64,000 bases of DNA from Enterovibrio gelatinilyticus (GTDB taxonomy: Bacteria > Pseudomonadota > Gammaproteobacteria > Enterobacterales > Vibrionaceae): assembly GCF_028683095.1 (NCBI RefSeq), contig NZ_JAJUBC010000008.1:124001-188000 (forward strand), in the 5' to 3' direction. Each line of letters begins with the position of its first letter. Within the stretch, counting starts at the first letter, position 1. Under the pieces are notes generated by a model, which did not search any database, had not been told where the DNA came from, and saw nothing but the letters and a program-made list of their open reading frames with translations. Of the stretch, positions 47,288 through 56,745 are shown piece by piece. Position numbers and translations under genes: made by a program.

Positions 47288-48487
47288 TTAAGAGGCTTCA
47301 TCTAACGCTTTATCTTGTGACTTATCTTGTGACTTATCTTGTGACTTGTTTTGTGGCTTGGTTTGTAGCTTGGTTTGCGGCTTTTTCTCCAACCAACTTC
47401 CATCACGATGACGACGGTAAAAATGCGCAGGCAATCCTTCGTTGTCTTGTGTCCAAGGCGATTCTTCAATAGCTTGTTTCATGTCAGCGTAGCCACTATC
47501 ACGACGCAAACGGATCGAACGACGAGAGAACTCTGCATCACTGAGCGGGATATGGCCCTGAAGCGGGTCAAACGTGATATGCACAATATCAATCTTCTTG
47601 CCGACACTGAGCGATGTTTTGTCAGGCACTTGTTGGCTGGCAATGATCTCAGGCGATGTTGCCAGAATTTGGTCAAGATTACGTTTAGCCACCAAGGCTT
47701 CAATATGCTCACATGATCGGCTGGCATACTGAATTTCCTTTTCTCGCCAAAGCACTTCGCTCATGGTTTGTGGTAACTCTCCGTTGGCATTCCACAAATC
47801 CACCATGAAGATCAACAACTCTTCGTCATCAGCAAGATCCAAAATGCCGTTTAGCGGCGTGTTCGACACCACACCACCGTCCCAGTAATGGTCTTCACCG
47901 ATCTTCGTTGCTGGAAAGCCTGGTGGCAAAGAACCACTTGCCACAGCGTGTGCGGGCTCAATCGTATCTGTCTTACTATCAAAAAAGACCAGTTCGCCGT
48001 CAGTAACTCGTGTGGCTCCAACAGTTAATCGCGCTGCGCCTTTACTGATCATGTCAAAATCAGCGAGATCACTTAACGTCGAAAACAGCGGCGTTGTATC
48101 ATAAAAGCTTGTTGCCCCTTCGCCCGCTGGCGCCAACCATGGGTTTACTGGGCGGGGGGTAAAGAAATCAGGCTGACCAAACATCAGCGCTTGTTGCGCA
48201 CTTACACTATTAAATGCTTGCGCAAAAAAAGGAGGGATATCGATATCCGTCCCTGGTCGAGAAATCCGCTCCCAAAATGCTTCAAGTTGTCCTAGTCGTT
48301 TTTCTGGCGTATTCCCCGCGAGGATCGCCGCATTCAACGCGCCAATTGAAATGCCAGCGAACCAATCAGGCGTGTATCCCGCCTCAGTTAACGCCTGATA
48401 AGCTCCAATGTGATAAGCCCCTAACGCCCCTCCTCCTTGTAACACCAAACATACCGTTGGTTTTTTCTTTTTTCGTGTCGTCGCCAT
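47288..48487 (-). CDS. Patatin-like phospholipase with repeat-bearing C-terminus
   Basis: A 399-residue lipid acyl hydrolase. The oxyanion hole is GGGALGAYHIG at 18-28, the nucleophile is S47 in GISIG, and the dyad Asp is D203 in DGG (YWDGGVVSNTP). The region after the catalytic core matches the DUF3734 extension of bacterial patatins. There is no signal peptide; a basic KKKK lies near the start. The last 25 residues are a Lys/Gln-rich tail of SQDK and TK.Q units encoded by a 12-bp tandem repeat. The tail length may vary between strains. Confidence 0.9.
   Translation of the reverse strand: MATTRKKKKPTVCLVLQGGGALGAYHIGAYQALTEAGYTPDWFAGISIGALNAAILAGNTPEKRLGQLEAFWERISRPGTDIDIPPFFAQAFNSVSAQQALMFGQPDFFTPRPVNPWLAPAGEGATSFYDTTPLFSTLSDLADFDMISKGAARLTVGATRVTDGELVFFDSKTDTIEPAHAVASGSLPPGFPATKIGEDHYWDGGVVSNTPLNGILDLADDEELLIFMVDLWNANGELPQTMSEVLWREKEIQYASRSCEHIEALVAKRNLDQILATSPEIIASQQVPDKTSLSVGKKIDIVHITFDPLQGHIPLSDAEFSRRSIRLRRDSGYADMKQAIEESPWTQDNEGLPAHFYRRHRDGSWLEKKPQTKLQTKPQNKSQDKSQDKSQDKALDEAS
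47311..47382. repeat. 12-bp tandem repeat in the patatin gene
   Basis: Six adjacent 12-bp units: three exact (TATCTTGTGACT) and three diverged. They encode the C-terminal Ser-Gln-Asp-Lys-type repeats. The multiple-of-three unit keeps the frame when copy number changes. Confidence 0.85.
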
Positions 48488-48780
48488 ACTGTGTCCTTAG
48501 TCTATAAAGGGAAATGATGTGTATATAAATCAGCAGTTAGCAGTCTTTATAGACCAATAAGTCAGACATCATGGTTAAGATTTCCGTTCACCAGACAACA
48601 AGCTAGCCAGTCTCACACTTTGGGGCTTTACCTTTCAAAGCTTGCACCCATTTGTCCGCTGCCGCAGAAAATAGACAAAGCATTTTTTTCATCCTGCTAC
48701 TTTGAAAAAAGAAGGCTATCGATTCAGTGACTAGCGCTGTTTACCCATTCACCGAGGCTTAAACATTTTATGAGGTAGTT

Positions 48781-49698
48781 ATGGAAAACGTATTTGAAAG
48801 AAAAGACGATTCGCTATATTCCAATGCCTACTCGTTTCTTCGTCTTCCCATGGTGAAAGACCCTACCGCGACCGAAGCCGATATCGTGGTACTGGGTATG
48901 CCGTATGACATGGCGACAACTGGCCGATCAGGGGCGCGATTAGGACCTGATGCGATACGACGTGCATCGGTAAATTTGGCGTGGGAAGCCTTTCGTTACC
49001 CTTGGCCATTTGATCTAAGAGATCGCTGCAATATCGTCGATGCGGGTGATCTGGTGTTTAGTTGCGGAGACAGTGAAGACTTCGTCAAAATGGCTGCGTC
49101 TGCAGCGGGTCAAATTTTGGCATCAGACAAAGCCTTGCTCACACTGGGCGGTGATCACTTTGTCACATTGCCACTACTTCGCGCCCATCATGCGAAATTT
49201 GGACAGATGGCACTGATTCATTTTGATGCGCACACGGACACTTATAGCCAAGGCAGTCGTTACGATCACGGCACCATGTTCTATCACGCCCCCAAAGAAG
49301 GGCTGATTGACCCATCGTCGTCAGTTCAAATTGGTATTCGCACCGACTATGACCGAGACAACCATGAGTTCAATGTGATTTGTGCAGAATCTGCCAACGA
49401 CATGACACCAGACGATATCGCGAACCATATAAAAGCGTTGGTCGGAACGTTGCCCGTGTATTTAACTTTTGATATCGACTGCTTAGATCCCGCCTTCGCA
49501 CCCGGGACTGGCACACCCGTCATTGGCGGCATTACATCAGACAAAGCACTACGTATATTGCGTTCACTGCGCGGGATCAACCTAGTGGGGATGGATGTCG
49601 TGGAAGTCAGTCCTTCCTTCGACAATTCAGACATCACAGCGTTAGCTGGGGCGACCATTGCCACAGAACTTTTGCACCTTTGGGCATCCAAGCCATAA
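48781..49698 (+). CDS. speB: Agmatinase
   Basis: A 305-residue ureohydrolase. The two manganese ions are bound by H126 (GGDH), D149, H151, D153 (HFDAHTDT) and D231, D233 (FDIDCLDP). [10 protein letters not shown] near the start and the FAPGTGTPV motif are as in E. coli SpeB, which converts agmatine to putrescine and urea. No arginine decarboxylase (speA) is adjacent, unlike in E. coli. It lies convergent with a hydrolase gene and after a 290-base gap. Confidence 0.93.
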   Translation: MENVFERKDDSLYSNAYSFLRLPMVKDPTATEADIVVLGMPYDMATTGRSGARLGPDAIRRASVNLAWEAFRYPWPFDLRDRCNIVDAGDLVFSCGDSEDFVKMAASAAGQILASDKALLTLGGDHFVTLPLLRAHHAKFGQMALIHFDAHTDTYSQGSRYDHGTMFYHAPKEGLIDPSSSVQIGIRTDYDRDNHEFNVICAESANDMTPDDIANHIKALVGTLPVYLTFDIDCLDPAFAPGTGTPVIGGITSDKALRILRSLRGINLVGMDVVEVSPSFDNSDITALAGATIATELLHLWASKP

Positions 49699-49733
49699 AG
49701 GGGCGTCAACGCCTTAACTGTCGCTTCGTGAAA

Positions 49734-50627
49734 TTAACTCGCGTCCCTATTTGGCTCGATGACCCTGTTATCAATTAACGAATGATTCTCGATAAAGTGG
49801 ACAACATCTTTTCGATACGACGGGTAGAAGAGATTGGGAGCATGACCACAGCCCAAATAGTAATTGACGGCCATATGTGGTTGGACTTCGCGCATGCGCT
49901 TAACAATGTCTTTGGTGAGCACGTCCGAATGTAAACCGTGCATGAGCATCGTCGGTTGCGCTAACTTTGCAAATTGTCGCCACAAGTTCAAAACAGGCGC
50001 ATTGGCGTCGTAGCCTGCAAGAATTTGAGGGTCATAGTGTGTGGTATAACCGCCCCCATCTAGGCGTCTGATGGAGGCCGAAATCATTAACTGCCACTCT
50101 TGAGATGTGTGGGGTCCGAACGGTTGATAGAGCGTCTGTAGATATTGGTTAATCTCGCTATAGCGCTGAAAGACCATGGATTCCTTCACATAGCTAACAA
50201 TGCGCTTAAGCGCATCGGTGGGGACTTCCGGGCCAATATCATTGAGAACCAGCGATCCTATCCGCTCACACTCATCATCGCTTGCAGCCAGCAGCATACC
50301 AATCAATCCCCCCATGCTAGTGCCTACCCAGTGCACGCGCTCACAGCGATAGAAATCCATGATCGCCGTCGCCATTTCAAGGTAGTTGGCATAACTGTAT
50401 TCACACTTAGGAGACTCTGCCCATTGAGATAGCCCTCGCCCCAAAGTATCCGGAGCGATAACGCGATATCCCTTAGCGGCAAGCTCATCACCAATCGCGA
50501 CGAAATCAATGCTATTGCGCGCCAACCCATGCCAACAGATCACCGTTTCCCCGCCTTCAGGGTTCCATGTTCTCACATGGATCTCTTTCCCATTAATGAT
50601 TGGATACTGTTGCAACATTTCGGACAT
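49734..50627 (-). CDS. Alpha/beta hydrolase
   Basis: A 297-residue hydrolase. The oxyanion motif is CWHGLARN, the nucleophile is S104 in VGTSMGG, the acid is likely the Asp in HGLHSDVLT, and the His is in GCGHAPNLF. No signal peptide. I prefer ATG 50627, with GGGGAG eight bases upstream, to GTG 50636. It is divergent from a LacI-type gene, with a degenerate operator in between, so it may be part of that regulon, perhaps removing ester groups from imported sugars; that is a guess from position. Confidence 0.85.
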   Translation of the reverse strand: MSEMLQQYPIINGKEIHVRTWNPEGGETVICWHGLARNSIDFVAIGDELAAKGYRVIAPDTLGRGLSQWAESPKCEYSYANYLEMATAIMDFYRCERVHWVGTSMGGLIGMLLAASDDECERIGSLVLNDIGPEVPTDALKRIVSYVKESMVFQRYSEINQYLQTLYQPFGPHTSQEWQLMISASIRRLDGGGYTTHYDPQILAGYDANAPVLNLWRQFAKLAQPTMLMHGLHSDVLTKDIVKRMREVQPHMAVNYYLGCGHAPNLFYPSYRKDVVHFIENHSLIDNRVIEPNRDAS

Positions 50628-50636
50628 ACTCATCAC

Positions 50637-51027
50637 TCCCCATGAATCTTAAATTATTTGACCTAATTCACAATTTCTCAACATCAAATGAAAAATAAAT
50701 TATTTTCCTCTCAGAATGTCCTCTAACGATGACACTTAATAAAGACGTCAGTATCAAAAATGTAAACACCCTCATTTAAGTCAGGTGCAAGCGCTTTCAA
50801 ACTAGAAATCAGTCGTCATTCATGTCAAAAGTATCGGTTGCATGCTTAAAGACGCGGTAATTCAAACGGGCGAGGATGCTTTTTCTGAGGCAATGCCTTA
50901 GATAACAATTCAATTTCAAACGTCACGGAAGGTGAAAATTCTTTGTTTGGCGGTTGAATAGCAGTTTAGGGTAAGTCTCACACCACTAGCAAATTGAGAC
51001 GCATAAGGTACGAAAAGGAACATACTT
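50637..51027. other. Divergent control region
   Basis: About 390 bases between the hydrolase and the second LacI-type gene. It contains the degenerate operator at 50786-50799. No gene was seen. Confidence 0.6.
50786..50799. promoter_or_regulatory. Degenerate LacI-type operator
   Basis: TGCAAGCGCTTTCA, one change from a perfect 14-bp palindrome and sharing the AAGCGCTT core of the two sites at 55674 and 61472. It could serve either divergent gene, including autoregulation. Confidence 0.5.
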
Positions 51028-52074
51028 TTGATCACCATAAAAGAGGTGGCTGAGCTCGCAAACGTTTCTCAGTCAACCGTGTCACGAGCACTCAATGGCC
51101 ATGCATCCGTCAAGGAGAAAAACCGCGTTAAGGTTTTTGAAGCCATTGAAACGCTGGGGTATCAGCCCAATGCATTCGCCCAAGCACTTGCATCCAATCG
51201 TTCACATAGCATTGGGATGCTTGTCGGCACATTCGATGGCCCCTATTTCGGCCCTTTGATGCACCATGTAGAGAAAGTGGTACGAAAGCAAAACTACCAT
51301 TTGATCATTACTAGTGGTCATGAGCAATATGATGAAGAACAAGAGTCTATTCATTTTCTCAACGCGAAAAAAATAGACGGTTTGGTATTAACCTCAGACA
51401 TGCTGAGCGATGCTGACATCTTAAAAATCGTCGATAAAACCCCCGCCACCATGCTGATGAACCGCTACATTCCAGAGATTTCAGATCAATGCATCTGCAT
51501 GGATAACGAATGGGGTGGCTACATTGCCACAGAGTATCTAATCAAGAATGGTCACCGCCGCATTGGTTGTATTACGGGCCAGTTGAGTAAAATTGATAGC
51601 CGAGAACGCCTTCAAGGTTATCGCAATGCATTGACGAAATATGGCATCACATATGATCAAAACTTGGTAATTGAAGGTCGCTTTGATCATGACGGCAATG
51701 ACACGGCTATTCGTCGTTTGATGGACAGAGGTGATGACATTACTGCCATCTTCTGTCTCAATGACAGCATCGCCCTTGCCGCTTATGGTGTATGCCATGA
51801 TCGCGGACTCCAAGTTGGCAAAGACATCTCCATTGTCGGGTTTGATAACCACGCCTACAGCCAATACATGACACCGAGTCTTTCAACCATCAACTTCCCT
51901 TTGGAAGAAATGGCTTGCGAAGCAGCAAAGGGCGTACTCAACATCCTTAATAACAAACCGCTCACAAATGTGACTAAGCGATTGTTTCCTACGTTGATGG
52001 AGCGCGGTTCAGTCAATAACATCAGCACTGAGCACAATGAATCCGTCGATGCGTTACGTCAGGCAAGCTCATAA
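51028..52074 (+). CDS. LacI-family regulator of the oligosaccharide transport operon
   Basis: A 348-residue LacI/GalR protein. The DNA-binding part is ITIKEVAELANVSQSTVSRA with hinge FAQALASN; the effector domain includes IGMLVGTFDGPYFGPLM, GHRRIGCITGQ and ISIVGFDNHAYSQY. It starts with TTG, seven bases after AAAAGGAA; no ATG in frame would leave the helix-turn-helix whole. It lies tail-to-tail with the 1151-residue enzyme gene. Three sites with AAGCGCTT cores in this region probably are its targets. The inducer is likely a sugar brought in by the neighbouring ABC transporter. Confidence 0.88.
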   Translation: MITIKEVAELANVSQSTVSRALNGHASVKEKNRVKVFEAIETLGYQPNAFAQALASNRSHSIGMLVGTFDGPYFGPLMHHVEKVVRKQNYHLIITSGHEQYDEEQESIHFLNAKKIDGLVLTSDMLSDADILKIVDKTPATMLMNRYIPEISDQCICMDNEWGGYIATEYLIKNGHRRIGCITGQLSKIDSRERLQGYRNALTKYGITYDQNLVIEGRFDHDGNDTAIRRLMDRGDDITAIFCLNDSIALAAYGVCHDRGLQVGKDISIVGFDNHAYSQYMTPSLSTINFPLEEMACEAAKGVLNILNNKPLTNVTKRLFPTLMERGSVNNISTEHNESVDALRQASS

Positions 52075-52150
52075 GCCACTGTCGTAAACAGGACACCGAA
52101 TGATTCCGGTTGACCCTTTTTCAATGCATTTCCACACAAGAAAAATATAA

Positions 52151-52178
52151 AAAAACAGCCGCATTTGCGGCTGTTTTT
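52151..52178. terminator. Bidirectional rho-independent terminator
   Basis: Perfect 12-bp stem (arm AAAAACAGCCGC), 4-base loop, A-run and T-run on either side, between convergent genes. Confidence 0.93.
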
Positions 52179-52200
52179 ATTTGTAGAGACATCACGCAGT

Positions 52201-55200
52201 TTAACTCGCGTAGAGTACGCTTTCAGGCAAATCAACCGACACACTTTCCACGTCGCCAGTACGCGTAAATATGTGTTTGCAGATGGCCGCAGAAAGGGTT
52301 GTACCATCCAATGCGATGACTTCGCCTGACTTCATTTTGACAACGATTTGCATTTGCTGCTTGTCGCTCAAGCGGTACAAGAAAGGCACCTGACAATAGG
52401 TAAACGCAAGTTCACCCGCATTCAATGGCACCTCTGCTAATGTGCCATCTGGACGAACAAAATCGAATGTTGCAGGCTTCACACTGAACTCATTTTTCTT
52501 CAGCAGTGATGGCGCAATGCGAATCGCCCCTTGTTCAACAAGCACACCCAACTCACCAAAGCGCGTGATGATTTCTTCTTTCACTTGCCCTGTCATACCT
52601 GGCTGTTGAGCACCGGCATGTTTCGGCGTGTGCGAATATGGGTCTGCAGGGAACGCACCATATTCGCTTGGTGTTTTGTTGAAGCTAATGCCTTCACGTA
52701 CACGATAATAATGCGCAGCCAATGCTTTGGTTTCATCACTGTCAGGCTTGTCGTTGAAGCTCGTGAAGTACACCTCTTGCACAGCAAGCAATAGTTTAGA
52801 CACCATATGCCAGTAGATACATCCAAGACCTTCATAGCCGAACATGGTTCCAGAGCGACCCGTGAACTCCTTGTGATTGAACACCGTTTCGTAAAGCGCT
52901 AGCACATCATCGAATTTTGCATCCACGATGTGCGCATATTCTCCACGCACCTCACCAAGCGCTTCTTTCAACGAACCTGCATTTTCAAAATCTGCTCGGA
53001 AATGGAATCCGCCATTCTGATCACATTTGATAATGCGCTTATCGCCTTTCGCATGCATTTCGGACAAAAGCTCGTGCTCTCTCACGGCACCTGAAGAAAT
53101 GCAATTACGGCTCATAAAGGCTGGCAATTCACGATCTGGATACAACATGAATGACTTCTGATCTGCACGATACATGTCACTGCTAAATAAGTGATCAAGC
53201 AGAGACACCGCCTGAGCACTGCTCAATGCACCAGAACTCAATGCCGCCACTTGGCCTTCTAGCATCGGATACAGAGGCAATGATTCAACGGACTCATTGC
53301 TGTATTGAACAACGTTATACGCGTTGAACAAACCGTCTTCACGTACATTGGCCAACGTACTGCTATGCAGAAGATCTAGGCTCGTTGATAGCAATGCTGA
53401 GATCTCAGATAGGTCGACATGCTCTTTACCTGAGAAACCATTTTGATGATAAACCTGATGACGATAGCGACTTGCAGCCTCAACCAGCTCAGTCAGCAAT
53501 TTGTGCTTGGTTTGACGTGTAACCGCTTTTTTCTTCACATCACGCAACGCAGTGTTCAGAATATCCGTGGTTTCCTTTAGCCAAGTCGCGACTTCCGAAG
53601 ACAAGCGGATTTTCTCAGGTGCATCCTCAAACACGCCCTGCAGAAACTCAACGTAGCGACGCATGTAGTACAACGTCACCATCGACAAACCATTACCAAC
53701 AATGGCATTGTTCGCATCGTTCCACTCTGGGCGCTGTGTATTCAGCCATACCCCACCATCAACAACCCAATTGCTCAGTTTTGATAACAGCGGCACCAGA
53801 AGCTTTTCTGACAAGTTAACCAAATACACTTCACGGTCTGAGTCTAACAACAGCTTGCCATCGCTACCGATCATGGAGGTGAGCTTTTCTGTTTTCGCTT
53901 GAAGCTCAGTATCGAACGACACGGTGTCTTTGGGTGTTTCAAACAACGTGCGCGTATCGCCAATCACGTACGGCACATTGGCGTAGCTATAGATTTCACG
54001 CGTTAAGTTCGCAGAGAGCTGTGAAGGCTCGAAGCGCTCCGACCATTCTAGGAACTTCTGCAAATAGATGATTTGATGATCACCCCAATAACCAATGTTG
54101 CTCCATGGGTCATCCGGCTCAAGGACTTCCCAATCGATTCCATCTTTGGTGATGCGATAAGGGTTATAGCCATCAACCGTCGAGGCATTCACAAATTTAG
54201 CAATGAAAGAACGTAGGTAACCCGGGTAGCTGAGGGCCAACGCCTCCCAGTTCTGGAAAATGTCTCGCCAATTGCCTTGGTAAGCCAACAATGGGTTACC
54301 TTCTTTGTCCTTCACCTTAATGTCGTAATGGTTCCACGGACGACTTGGATCGCCGTGACGACGTCCAAAGGTCAATGGCAAGTATTCGTAGCACAAACGT
54401 ACCAATTGAATATCATCAGCTTGTTCAGCTAGCTTGATCAGTTCACTCTGCGTGAAACGCTCAGGCAGCGAGTTGTAGAACGCTTTATTACGCTGGTAAA
54501 CATATTGATTCGTTTGTAAGGCGGTATTCACCACGTCTTCTTTACGCAGTGTATAACCTTGCTCAAATACACCACCACGCATGGTATTGAACAATACGTT
54601 GGCATAATGGTGGTTGCTGGTTGCTTCATCAGCCGAGAACTGCCAGCCATCAACCGCACTGATTAACTCGACGAGTTCTTTGCTATTTGCTGCAATATCT
54701 TGTTCAACGTGATCCAGCAATGCCGCTTTGTCACTAAGTTGCTCACGCAGCGCCACGATGTCTGCGTGATCTTTACCGGTGTCCAGCACCAATAGCCATT
54801 GGTTGGACTCGCCGCCTCGAAGTGTCACTACCTTATGAATAAAGTAAGAACCACGCACACCGCGGGTAAGCGTTTCATCGTCGAGCAGGTCACCACGTTT
54901 AAACGCAGGAAGCTGCTGGCTAGAAAGCAGAATTTCAGCCTTATCGTCGTCAATGCTGTACACAGTGTTAGTCAGCAAGGCTTCTGCAGGGTCTGCACGG
55001 TCACTCAGTTTGGCGTACATGCTGTAGAGCGCCAAAGGTGAACCCTGCTCTCGTTCATTCCATTTATACGCATCAACCAATGCACTACGTGTTTGTAACG
55101 CAGCCATTGGCGCGCTGTTTGGCAACACGTTTTGCACACCGTCGAGTATCTCGACAATACGCGTTTCACCGGAGAAGTCGGTTAACTCACTGCGACGAAC

Positions 55201-55656
55201 AAACCCAACACTGTTACCACTTTCCCAGCTGTACTGAAAAGTTAAGCGCAGGCTTTGGTTAATTTCTTCGAAAATAACTTTGTCACCCGTGATGCTCTTA
55301 TAGAGATTACGGATAACTGAAAACTTTCCATCGTGTTGCGGATTGAACGGTTCCCATGTCACTACGTCACCGCCGTCATCTTCTAGGCGGATGAACGTTT
55401 TAGGGCCGGTATTATCCGCACTCTCATGAATTAAATCGACCGAACGATACGGGAAAATCGCATTTTCTGGATTTCCACGCCCGGCGGACAGACTGCCTGT
55501 TGAGGATGCAAACAACCAATGATCATTGGCCGACACTACGCTCATAAAAAACGCAGGCATGTGATCAACATTCTCGATGCGATAGAAGCGCTCACCCTTA
55601 CTATCCACGAATTGCCCTTTCACGGGTGCAGTTGTCAACTTAAAACACTTGTCCAT
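52201..55656 (-). CDS. Large GH94-clan-like glycoside phosphorylase/hydrolase
   Basis: A 1151-residue cytoplasmic protein with no signal peptide. The N-terminal third looks like a beta-sandwich (SSTGSLSAGRGNPENAIFP near 51-69). The centre resembles an (alpha/alpha)6 barrel: AYQGNWRDIFQNWEALA at 458-474, GYWGDHQIIYLQKFLEW at 522-538, and QRPEWNDANNAIVGNG at 641-656, where D647 sits where GH94 phosphorylases have their catalytic Asp (WND). GRSGTMFGYEGLGCIYWHMV comes later. It is much longer than the ~800-residue cellobiose and chitobiose phosphorylases; beta-1,3-glucan phosphorylases of GH149 or GH161 reach this size. I cannot fix the family. Context (sugar-type ABC transporter and LacI) supports breakdown of an imported oligosaccharide. 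Confidence 0.65.
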   Translation of the reverse strand: MDKCFKLTTAPVKGQFVDSKGERFYRIENVDHMPAFFMSVVSANDHWLFASSTGSLSAGRGNPENAIFPYRSVDLIHESADNTGPKTFIRLEDDGGDVVTWEPFNPQHDGKFSVIRNLYKSITGDKVIFEEINQSLRLTFQYSWESGNSVGFVRRSELTDFSGETRIVEILDGVQNVLPNSAPMAALQTRSALVDAYKWNEREQGSPLALYSMYAKLSDRADPAEALLTNTVYSIDDDKAEILLSSQQLPAFKRGDLLDDETLTRGVRGSYFIHKVVTLRGGESNQWLLVLDTGKDHADIVALREQLSDKAALLDHVEQDIAANSKELVELISAVDGWQFSADEATSNHHYANVLFNTMRGGVFEQGYTLRKEDVVNTALQTNQYVYQRNKAFYNSLPERFTQSELIKLAEQADDIQLVRLCYEYLPLTFGRRHGDPSRPWNHYDIKVKDKEGNPLLAYQGNWRDIFQNWEALALSYPGYLRSFIAKFVNASTVDGYNPYRITKDGIDWEVLEPDDPWSNIGYWGDHQIIYLQKFLEWSERFEPSQLSANLTREIYSYANVPYVIGDTRTLFETPKDTVSFDTELQAKTEKLTSMIGSDGKLLLDSDREVYLVNLSEKLLVPLLSKLSNWVVDGGVWLNTQRPEWNDANNAIVGNGLSMVTLYYMRRYVEFLQGVFEDAPEKIRLSSEVATWLKETTDILNTALRDVKKKAVTRQTKHKLLTELVEAASRYRHQVYHQNGFSGKEHVDLSEISALLSTSLDLLHSSTLANVREDGLFNAYNVVQYSNESVESLPLYPMLEGQVAALSSGALSSAQAVSLLDHLFSSDMYRADQKSFMLYPDRELPAFMSRNCISSGAVREHELLSEMHAKGDKRIIKCDQNGGFHFRADFENAGSLKEALGEVRGEYAHIVDAKFDDVLALYETVFNHKEFTGRSGTMFGYEGLGCIYWHMVSKLLLAVQEVYFTSFNDKPDSDETKALAAHYYRVREGISFNKTPSEYGAFPADPYSHTPKHAGAQQPGMTGQVKEEIITRFGELGVLVEQGAIRIAPSLLKKNEFSVKPATFDFVRPDGTLAEVPLNAGELAFTYCQVPFLYRLSDKQQMQIVVKMKSGEVIALDGTTLSAAICKHIFTRTGDVESVSVDLPESVLYAS

Positions 55657-55673
55657 ATTTCTTGGTTCCTACA

Positions 55674-55693
55674 AAAAGAAAGCGCTTTCTTTT
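55674..55693. promoter_or_regulatory. LacI-type operator before the large enzyme gene
   Basis: A perfect 20-bp palindrome with core GAAAGCGCTTTC, 18 bases before the start codon, in the gap after the ABC genes. A hairpin (arm TCCCGATG, 55708-55738) lies just upstream. This suggests the enzyme gene has its own controlled promoter or is uncoupled from the transporter mRNA. Confidence 0.75.
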
Positions 55694-55758
55694 CTAGTTA
55701 AATAATATCCCGATGCAGACGCCAATCTCCCATCGGGACATTTCTAGTATAAAGCGAT

Positions 55759-56730
55759 TTAGAGGTGGTGACACCTAACATAATGCCCAGGACGAACAAC
55801 CGTCGCCTCTGGAATAGATTGCGTACACACTTCAGTTGCTATTGGGCAACGTGAAGCAAACGGGCATCCGACACTGCTAGGTTTCCATAGCGGAATATCA
55901 CCTTTTTTAACCGACAAATCGCGACGTCCTGCTTTTCCTACTTCCGGCACTGCAGATAACAGTAACTTAGAGTAAGGATGTTGCGGGTTTTGAGTCACGC
56001 TGTCACTTTCACCCCATTCCACCATATGACCCACATACATAACTGCGGTCTTCTCGGCAAAATAGCGCGCTGTTGCAATATCGTGTGTGATATACATGAA
56101 GGCGATCCCATGTTTCTCTTTGAGATCTGCCATCAAATTTAAAATGCCAAGACGTACTGATACGTCTAGCATGGAAATCGGTTCATCTGCCAAGATCACT
56201 TCAGGATCAACAGCAATAGCTCGCGCAATGGCAACACGTTGGCGCTGCCCTCCACTGAGTTCATGCGGGAATTTCTGCGCGGTTTCAACGGCTGGCGACA
56301 AGCCCACAAGCTCTAACAATGCATACACTTTCTCAGCAAGGTTCTGCTTATTCGCACGCTTATGGATAAGCAATGGGCGTGCAATATGATGATAAATATT
56401 GTGTACCGGATTCAGCGAACTGAATGGGTCTTGGAATATCATTTGTACCTGTCGGGCGTATTCCAATTCGCCATACTCGGACACATAGTCAGTGAGAGAC
56501 TGACCTTTAAAGGTAATGCTGCCGCACGTTTCTTTGTAAATACGACTGAGAATGCGCGCACCCGTACTTTTGCCTGACCCCGACTCACCCACAATCGCGA
56601 GGGCTTCGCCTTTGTTAAGGTCAAACGACACATCGTTCACAGCCCGCATCAAATTAGACTTTGAATGCCCAATGCGAAAATCCATCACTAGGTTTTTGAT
56701 AGAGAGAATTGGCTCGTTAGTATCCATCAT
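55759..56730 (-). CDS. Oligopeptide/oligosaccharide ABC transporter ATPase (OppF/DppF type)
   Basis: A 323-residue ATP-binding subunit. Walker A is GESGSGKST, the signature LSGGQRQRVAIARAI, and Walker B VILADEPISML. The C-terminal oligo_HPY region with cysteines (GCPFASRCPIATEVC) is typical of Opp/Dpp ATPases and can hold an iron-sulfur cluster. I start at ATG 56730; TTG 56739 sits too close to GGGAGG. It is the last transporter gene, six bases beyond the partner ATPase gene, and together they power the two permeases. Opp-type systems of this branch also import cello- and chito-oligosaccharides. Confidence 0.93.
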   Translation of the reverse strand: MMDTNEPILSIKNLVMDFRIGHSKSNLMRAVNDVSFDLNKGEALAIVGESGSGKSTGARILSRIYKETCGSITFKGQSLTDYVSEYGELEYARQVQMIFQDPFSSLNPVHNIYHHIARPLLIHKRANKQNLAEKVYALLELVGLSPAVETAQKFPHELSGGQRQRVAIARAIAVDPEVILADEPISMLDVSVRLGILNLMADLKEKHGIAFMYITHDIATARYFAEKTAVMYVGHMVEWGESDSVTQNPQHPYSKLLLSAVPEVGKAGRRDLSVKKGDIPLWKPSSVGCPFASRCPIATEVCTQSIPEATVVRPGHYVRCHHL

Positions 56731-56745
56731 TATTCTCAAGCCTCC

